Source of the DNA: Lactobacillus helsingborgensis
Lineage (GTDB): Bacteria; Bacillota; Bacilli; Lactobacillales; Lactobacillaceae
Assembly: GCF_000970855.1 (NCBI RefSeq)
Contig: NZ_KQ034046.1
Coordinates: forward strand, 311,053 to 375,052
Length of the DNA: 64,000 nt
Reading direction: 5' to 3'
Shown here: positions 58,892 through 64,000 of the stretch, one piece after another
Position numbering within the stretch: position 1 is the stretch's first letter
Layout of the letters: every line of letters starts with the position of its first letter
Program-made: the position numbers and the translations under genes
The notes under the pieces: generated by a model
Told to the model about the DNA's origin: nothing
Seen by the model: the letters and a program-made list of their open reading frames with translations, nothing else
Database searches by the model: none

Positions 58892-59767
58892 ATGGCACGC
58901 AGGCGAGGCAGACGGAGCAATAAAGCCAATATCAGCGACTTCTGGGCAATAGTTATTCTGGTTTTATTTTTAATCTGGTTTATTTCAACTAAAGGCGGCT
59001 CTGATCCGAATGGGCACCAAACGATTGACAGAATTACCCGCAGTGACCATCAGAAAAATAATAAGATTACGCAGGCAAAACCGGCAGCTAAAGTTTATGG
59101 TGGTTTATCAAGTCAAGATTATCAAAAATTAGCTAATTTAGATTTTAAGAGTGGCAGTTCTGCATATATTACGGTTAATAATGATCACTCAACTTTGATT
59201 AAAAATGCTTGGCGGGTTAACCGCGTCATTTATGCGAATTTAGACAGCCTAAACCGCACTTCACATTCCAACACGGCTTTTTTACAAAAAAGGAATGTGG
59301 CAAATGATAGCCTTAGAGTGCGGCAATTCGTTGAGCCTACAGGTTGGCACTACAATCGGCGTAACGGTACCCAAATTTATAATCGTGGGCATTTGATAGC
59401 TTATTCGGTTTCTGCCGGTATTGATCAAGAGGGTAATTTTAATCCTGACAATCTTTCCGGTGATCAAAATAATCCTAAAAATTTGTTCACCCAGTCTGCT
59501 TTTTCGAACCAGCGAATCCAAACCATGTTTGAGAGTCGTATTCGTGTAGCCTTGAGACAGAATAAAAAAGTGATTTATCAAGCCACCCCTATTTTTCGCG
59601 GTGAAGAACTAATGGCACGGGGAATTAACTTGCAGGCAGTTTCTACTGACGGTGAACTTGATTTTAACGTTTACTTATTTAACATTCAGCCGGGCTACTC
59701 TTTTAACTATAATAATGGGCGGGCTAGGATTGATCATGAAATGCTGGTCGAAGAAAATTATAATTGA
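58892..59767 (+). CDS. Membrane-anchored DNA/RNA non-specific endonuclease (EndA type)
   Basis: The 291-residue protein has a basic N-terminus (ARRRGRRSNKAN) and one membrane helix (about 16-34). The beta-beta-alpha metal nuclease domain contains YNRGHLIAYS, the NRGH form of the usual DRGH. The metal-binding Asn is in LFTQSAFSNQRIQ. Pneumococcal EndA, of the same type, degrades one strand of DNA at the surface during uptake. Here it may serve nutrient scavenging or DNA uptake. It is monocistronic, with RBS AAGGAGCG. Confidence 0.88.
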   Translation: MARRRGRRSNKANISDFWAIVILVLFLIWFISTKGGSDPNGHQTIDRITRSDHQKNNKITQAKPAAKVYGGLSSQDYQKLANLDFKSGSSAYITVNNDHSTLIKNAWRVNRVIYANLDSLNRTSHSNTAFLQKRNVANDSLRVRQFVEPTGWHYNRRNGTQIYNRGHLIAYSVSAGIDQEGNFNPDNLSGDQNNPKNLFTQSAFSNQRIQTMFESRIRVALRQNKKVIYQATPIFRGEELMARGINLQAVSTDGELDFNVYLFNIQPGYSFNYNNGRARIDHEMLVEENYN

Positions 59768-59836
59768 TGTGTTCTAGAAAAATGCAAATGAATAGGCAAA
59801 TGTTCGGATAAAATAGTAATTAATATATACAGGAAT

Positions 59837-59875
59837 TAAAAGGGGCAACGGTAAGATTTACAGCTGCCTTTTTTG
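59837..59875 (+). terminator. Terminator of the nuclease gene
   Basis: AAAAGGGGCA pairs with TGCCTTTTTT, with an inner GTAA/TTAC stem, 70 bp after the stop. Confidence 0.7.
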
Positions 59876-60014
59876 TTAATGGTAATATGAGAAAAAGAGA
59901 ACATTAAATACTATTTTTGTAAAATAATTAGCGATTTACACAAGTAATACGAATATTTGGGTCAAAAAGGTGCTTATCACAACTGAACCCCGAATTTTCA
60001 TTGAGCAAATAAGG

Positions 60015-60043
60015 TTGTGTTCTAAGAACTTTTATCATAAAAT
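60015..60043 (+). promoter_or_regulatory. Candidate promoter of the UgpC-type ABC operon
   Basis: TTGTGT (60015-60020) and TAAAAT (60038-60043) are 17 bp apart. The 11-bp palindrome GTTCTAAGAAC (60019-60029) lies in the spacer and could bind a regulator. Confidence 0.55.
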
Positions 60044-60088
60044 TAAAGAAGTAAAAAGTAAAATACAAATTATAGTGGTGCGAGTTAA

Positions 60089-61174
60089 ATGGATAACAAT
60101 AAGTTTGTTGAAGTAAAAAATTTGCGGAAAGTTTATGACAATGGGCATGAGGCGATCAAAAATGTCAGCTTTTCCGTTAAAAAAGGAGATCTGGTCTGTT
60201 TGCTGGGACCGTCTGGATGCGGTAAAACAACCATTTTAAATATGCTGGCAGGCCTTTTAAACCCTACAGAGGGAGATATTTTATTTAACGGTAAGTCAGT
60301 TATAAAAGTTGCGCCTAAAGATCGCCATATTGGCTACGTTTTTCAAAACTATGCATTATATCCACATATGACTGTTTTGCAAAACGTAATGTTTCCGTTA
60401 ATTGTGGGAGCTAATAAAAAGTCTAAAGCTGAAGCTAAAGAAATTGCTACTAAATATATGGAGTTGACTCAAATTACTGAGCTGGCTGACCAAAAGCCGG
60501 GTAATCTATCCGGTGGTCAGCAGCAACGAGTAGCAATTGCCCGCGCCTTAGTACAAGAACCCCAAATTCTGCTGATGGATGAGCCATTAAGCAATTTGGA
60601 TGCTAGATTGCGCTTGAAAATTCGTGAAGAAATACGGTCACTGGTAAAAACCGTAGGGATCACGACCCTCTTTGTCACCCATGACCAAGAAGAAGCGTTG
60701 TCAATTGGTGATAAGATTATTTTGTTCAATGATGGCATTATTCAACAAGATGATTTAGGCCAAAATTTCTATTTGGAACCTAATAATTATTTTGTAGCCA
60801 ATTTTGTAGGCAATCCGGTAATTGATAATTTTAAAGTAACTAAAACAGCAAATGAAATAAAGTCAAGCCAATTTACGATAAATCTTGCCGATATGGAGCA
60901 GTCACGTTTTAAGCGTGAACTCCCAGACGGTGAGTATGTCTTATCTGTGCGACCAGAAAATATCGTTCCCGACCATGATGGTCTTTTTGAAACAAAAGTG
61001 GACGATATTGAATTAATTGGACGTGAACGAATTTTAAAATTTACATTTGATAATCAACAAGTGCGTTCACTAATCAATTTAGAAGCTCCAATTAAGCATG
61101 GTGATGTAGTAAAACTGAAAATGCGGCTAAATAGGGTATTCCTGTTTACACCTGAAGGAGAGCGAGTTTACTAA
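60089..61174 (+). CDS. ugpC: ABC transporter ATP-binding protein, UgpC/MsmK/MalK type
   Basis: The 361-residue ATPase has Walker A GPSGCGKTT near residue 39, the signature LSGGQQQRVAIARAL, Walker B LLMDEPLSNLD and the H-loop LFVTHDQEEAL. A C-terminal TOBE-type regulatory domain (about 240-361) includes SVRPENIVPD. It energises the two permeases that follow. The symbol is by similarity to UgpC; MsmK-type sugar transport is the alternative. Its stop overlaps the start of the first permease (TAATG). Confidence 0.85.
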   Translation: MDNNKFVEVKNLRKVYDNGHEAIKNVSFSVKKGDLVCLLGPSGCGKTTILNMLAGLLNPTEGDILFNGKSVIKVAPKDRHIGYVFQNYALYPHMTVLQNVMFPLIVGANKKSKAEAKEIATKYMELTQITELADQKPGNLSGGQQQRVAIARALVQEPQILLMDEPLSNLDARLRLKIREEIRSLVKTVGITTLFVTHDQEEALSIGDKIILFNDGIIQQDDLGQNFYLEPNNYFVANFVGNPVIDNFKVTKTANEIKSSQFTINLADMEQSRFKRELPDGEYVLSVRPENIVPDHDGLFETKVDDIELIGRERILKFTFDNQQVRSLINLEAPIKHGDVVKLKMRLNRVFLFTPEGERVY

Positions 61175-62040
61175 TGAAGACAAATCAGAAAAAGGCTTGG
61201 CTTTTTTTAGCACCAACAATTATTTTCGTCACTCTGTTTAGCATTTATCCTATTTTACGTGCATTTGGCATGAGCTTTCAGGGTGGTTCCTTAATTGACT
61301 TACATTGGAATGGTTTTAGCAACTACCAGTATATTTTTAACGATCCCGAGTTTTGGCTGGCTATCAAGAATACCGTTCTATATGCCGTTATTTCAGTGCC
61401 GGTTGGACTGGCAATCTCAATCATGCTGGCCTGGATTATTTTTGATAAGGTAAAACACAAGTCATTCTTTGAAACCACATTTTTCATGCCTTATGTTACT
61501 TCAACGATTGCGATTGGTATTGTTTTTCGTTATATCTTCAATGGTGATTACGGGATGCTGAACTTTTTGCTCAGGTCACTGCACCTGCCAGCTCCTGATT
61601 GGATTGATGATCCGGCAATGTCTTTGACGACTATTATTATCTTTGGTATTTGGTCGTCACTGGCTTTCAACATAGTTATTTTGATGGGGGCACTACGTAA
61701 TATTGATCCCAATTTTTACACTATTGCCGATATGTATGGTGCAAGCGGCCGTGATAAGTTCTGGCGCATTACCATGCCCGAACTAGTTCCTACAATTGCA
61801 TTTCTACTTACCATGAATGTGATTGGAGCATTTAAAATTTATACATCTGTTTATGCACTCTTTAACGGGCAAGCCGGAGTCGGAAATTCAGGGACAACCG
61901 CCGTCTTCTATATTTACAATAAGTTCCAAATAGTTGGCACCCCTGGAGTTGCAATGGCGGCGACAGTGATCTTGTTCCTGATAATTCTGTTTGCCACATT
62001 TTTGCAGCGAAAAATGATGAAGAAGGTAGGAGAAAATTAA
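61174..62040 (+). CDS. ugpA: ABC transporter permease, UgpA type
   Basis: The 288-residue permease of the MalF/UgpA group has six membrane helices. It begins KKAWLFLAPTIIFVTLFSIYPIL and holds the coupling motif EAA-like ADMYGASGRDKFWRITMPEL. It partners with the next permease. The operon-mate identities favour import of a glycerol-3-phosphate-like or oligosaccharide substrate. The periplasmic-binding gene is not in the window. The gene directly abuts the next start. Confidence 0.85.
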   Translation: MKTNQKKAWLFLAPTIIFVTLFSIYPILRAFGMSFQGGSLIDLHWNGFSNYQYIFNDPEFWLAIKNTVLYAVISVPVGLAISIMLAWIIFDKVKHKSFFETTFFMPYVTSTIAIGIVFRYIFNGDYGMLNFLLRSLHLPAPDWIDDPAMSLTTIIIFGIWSSLAFNIVILMGALRNIDPNFYTIADMYGASGRDKFWRITMPELVPTIAFLLTMNVIGAFKIYTSVYALFNGQAGVGNSGTTAVFYIYNKFQIVGTPGVAMAATVILFLIILFATFLQRKMMKKVGEN

Positions 62041-62865
62041 ATGAAACGAATTCGCTTAGGAGTTTTATTCAGTTACATTATTTTATTTATCTTTGCCATC
62101 ATTACCGTTTTTCCCTTTATTTATATGATTTTGGGCGGTTTGATGAGTTTTCAGGAAACTACTTCAATTCCTCCTACATTAATTCCGCATCACTTTGAGT
62201 GGTCCAACTACGCTACAGTTTTTGCGCGGGCACCATTTGGTCGTTATTTTTTCAATACGGTATTAACTGCCAGCGTCACTACGATCGTTAGTTTGTTTAA
62301 CTCTTTATTAGGTGCGTTTGCGATGGTTAACCTGCGCTTTAAGGGCAAAGGGTTAATTCAATTGGTGCTTTTGTCACTATTGATGGTTCCAGGAGAAGCA
62401 ATCATCTTTACTAACTATAATACGATTGCGCACATGGGTTTATTGAACACTTATGTGGGTTTGGTCTTACCGTTCTTGACTTCTATATTCTACATGTATT
62501 ACTTGCAAAGCTACTTCGGCTCAATCTCAGATACGATTTATAAAGCCGCTATGATTGATGGAGCAAGCGACTGGGATTACATCTGGAAAATTTTAGTCCC
62601 GATGTCAAAAGGCGGTTTATTTACTGTCGGTCTTTTAAGTTTCATCTCTGGTTGGAATTCTTTCCTTTGGCCTTTGCTTGTAACGAATGAAGATACTATG
62701 AGGCTACTTAATAACGGCTTGTCAGCCTTTGCATCTGATGCCGGTAGTGAAACGCAGCTGCAATTAGCCGCTGCAACCCTTACGGTTTTGCCTATTTTAG
62801 TCTTGTACTTAATCTTTAGAAAACAGATTATTAAGGGGGTAGTACGTAATGACCTCAAAGGCTAA
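62041..62865 (+). CDS. ugpE: ABC transporter permease, UgpE type
   Basis: The 274-residue permease of the MalG/UgpE group has six helices. It starts SYIILFIFAIITVFPFIYMI and carries the coupling motif KAAMIDGASDWDYIWKILVPM. Its 3' end overlaps the following metallo-beta-lactamase gene by 17 bp in another frame, showing tight cotranscription. Confidence 0.86.
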   Translation: MKRIRLGVLFSYIILFIFAIITVFPFIYMILGGLMSFQETTSIPPTLIPHHFEWSNYATVFARAPFGRYFFNTVLTASVTTIVSLFNSLLGAFAMVNLRFKGKGLIQLVLLSLLMVPGEAIIFTNYNTIAHMGLLNTYVGLVLPFLTSIFYMYYLQSYFGSISDTIYKAAMIDGASDWDYIWKILVPMSKGGLFTVGLLSFISGWNSFLWPLLVTNEDTMRLLNNGLSAFASDAGSETQLQLAAATLTVLPILVLYLIFRKQIIKGVVRNDLKG

Positions 62866-64000
62866 GACCACCATTACCTTTTATAACGGCTTGAATACCA
62901 TTGGTGGACCGATGATCGAAGTCGCTTACCGTAAATCGCATATTTTATTTGATTTGGGTGAAGTCTACAGACCGGAATTAAATCTGCCTGATGAAAAGTA
63001 TCAGACTTTAGTTAACAACCAGTTAATTGGGGATGTGCCCAACTTTTATGATCCTGAATTAACTGGGCAACCACTTGATCATGAGCGGTGGACACATGCC
63101 GCAGCCTACATGTCGCATCTTCACCTTGATCACAGTAAGGCTATGAATTTCTTAGCACCTGAAATACCTTTGTATGCTGGACCGATCACAGCTAAGATGT
63201 TGCCGGCTTTGAACGAAAAAGGGGACTTTCTGCTCCCAGCTGCTGGTCATAAGCCGAGCTATACTCGTCCCATTATTGCGGCGCAGTATCAAAAGCCGAT
63301 TGAAGTGGGCGATATTACAATGACGGTTTGGCCTAGTGACCACGATGCCTATGGTGCGACTGGACTTATTGTCAAGACACCTGATTTAGCAATTGCATAT
63401 ACTGGTGACATTCGCTTACACGGTTATCACCCCGATTGGGTCAAAAATTTTTTGATAGCTGCAAAAGAATGCGATGTTCTGATTACTGAGGCAACTGGCT
63501 TTTCTTGGCCCGAAGAAAAGCATGAAGAAAGTAGCGAAGAATTTACCGGTCCTAAAAATGAGGCTGAGCTGACTGCTCAATTTATCCAATTGCAAAATGA
63601 CAATCCCAAGCGGCAAGTCACCTTCAATACTTACCCTACCAATGTTGAACGGTTGCTGCGCATCATTTCTGACTCGCCACGCCGCGTTGTTTTACATGCT
63701 GCTAGGGCCCATTTGTTCAAGGAGAGTTTAAATAAGGACTTTCCGTATTATTACTTGCCAGGGGAGCAAAAATTCGCTGATCTGAAACCAGAATTAGCGG
63801 TTCATTATGAAGAACTGTTAAATGATGATCACGAATTCCTCTGGCAAGCCGTTGCAGATTTTGATCAGTTGCAAAAAGGAGGGCTTTATATTCATTCTAA
63901 TGCGGAGCCCTTAGGTGATTTTGATCCAGCCTATCAACCTTTTATGCAAAAATTGGCTGATCAGGAGATTGAGGTTCAGACGTTGCGTTGTTCTGGTCAC
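62849..64000 (+). CDS. Metallo-beta-lactamase-fold hydrolase (partial, runs off the window)
   Basis: At least 384 residues are read from ATG 62849 to the window end without a stop. The zinc motif is SHLHLDHS around residues 89-95. Further metal-ligand candidates are in PSDHDAYGATG (His/Asp) and YTGDIRLHGYHPD. The later part, with NTYPTNVERLLRII, suggests a beta-CASP/RNase J-like or related phosphodiesterase arrangement. GGGGG nine bases upstream acts as RBS. It is the fourth gene of the ABC operon, so its hydrolase activity may act on the imported compound, for example a phosphodiester. That is an inference, and the 3' end is missing. Confidence 0.8.
   Translation, partial: MTSKAKTTITFYNGLNTIGGPMIEVAYRKSHILFDLGEVYRPELNLPDEKYQTLVNNQLIGDVPNFYDPELTGQPLDHERWTHAAAYMSHLHLDHSKAMNFLAPEIPLYAGPITAKMLPALNEKGDFLLPAAGHKPSYTRPIIAAQYQKPIEVGDITMTVWPSDHDAYGATGLIVKTPDLAIAYTGDIRLHGYHPDWVKNFLIAAKECDVLITEATGFSWPEEKHEESSEEFTGPKNEAELTAQFIQLQNDNPKRQVTFNTYPTNVERLLRIISDSPRRVVLHAARAHLFKESLNKDFPYYYLPGEQKFADLKPELAVHYEELLNDDHEFLWQAVADFDQLQKGGLYIHSNAEPLGDFDPAYQPFMQKLADQEIEVQTLRCSGH

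Overview
The window reads as the chromosome of a low-GC, AT-rich lactic acid bacterium, most likely a Lactobacillus or close relative. The signs are an LAQTG-anchored surface protein with BspA-type repeats and MucBP domains, many PTS systems, prolyl aminopeptidase, an EndA-type nuclease, an FMN riboswitch in front of ribD-ribE-ribBA-ribH, and a complete type II-A CRISPR-Cas locus. No rRNA or tRNA gene was recognised. Species cannot be fixed from the sequence alone.

Layout. 0-1.7 kb: a secreted protein and a small membrane protein behind a promoter with a 16-bp palindrome, then an IS3-family transposase remnant. 1.7-8 kb (minus strand): a catabolic operon (aldolase, GlpP-like antiterminator, FGGY kinase, two dehydrogenases, orphan galactitol-type EIIC) whose leader holds a long terminator hairpin. 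8-11.8 kb: riboflavin operon. 12-14.6 kb: surface adhesin. 14.6-16 kb: MFS exporter. 16-21.7 kb: mannitol operon mtlA-mtlF-mtlD-mtlR. 21.7-27.9 kb: L-sorbose system (sorE, sorR, sorF, mannose-family PTS, small sorG-like protein). 28-30.2 kb: DHA2 exporter and TetR regulator. 30.2-34.6 kb: ABC importer of the TrpXYZ type with two paralogous lipoprotein receptors. 34.8-42.3 kb: LevR-type activator, a sigma-54 promoter, a mannose-family PTS, an MgtC-like protein and rpoN. 43.5-50.5 kb: cas9, antisense tracrRNA, cas1, cas2, csn2 and a ten-repeat array. 50.5-60 kb: exporter, glycosyltransferase, peptidase, PAS protein, DUF3290/DUF421 pair, Sir2-like protein, exonuclease, nuclease. 60-64 kb: UgpCAE-type ABC operon with a metallo-beta-lactamase-fold gene running off the end.

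The most interesting observation is in the ABC-importer region. Each of the two receptor genes has its own promoter and leader. Each leader encodes a short peptide (21 and 18 residues) whose C-terminal part is conserved between copies (QLNNRYY, then F or L, SY, F or Y, R, stop), with mostly synonymous differences. The last codons of each peptide form the 5' strand of a 16-bp helix. That helix is followed by a second hairpin, and then a terminator, with alternative pairings that would switch between termination and readthrough. This looks like a duplicated ribosome-dependent attenuator tuned to tyrosine/phenylalanine codons, or to nascent-peptide arrest, rather than a T-box.

Other joint regulation visible in the sequence: a GlpP-family antiterminator encoded inside an operon that begins with a terminator hairpin; rpoN at the end of a PTS operon that starts with a perfect -24/-12 promoter; likely CcpA (cre) sites at the mannitol, sorbose and kinase operons; and repeated TCACA/TGTGA operators around sorR.
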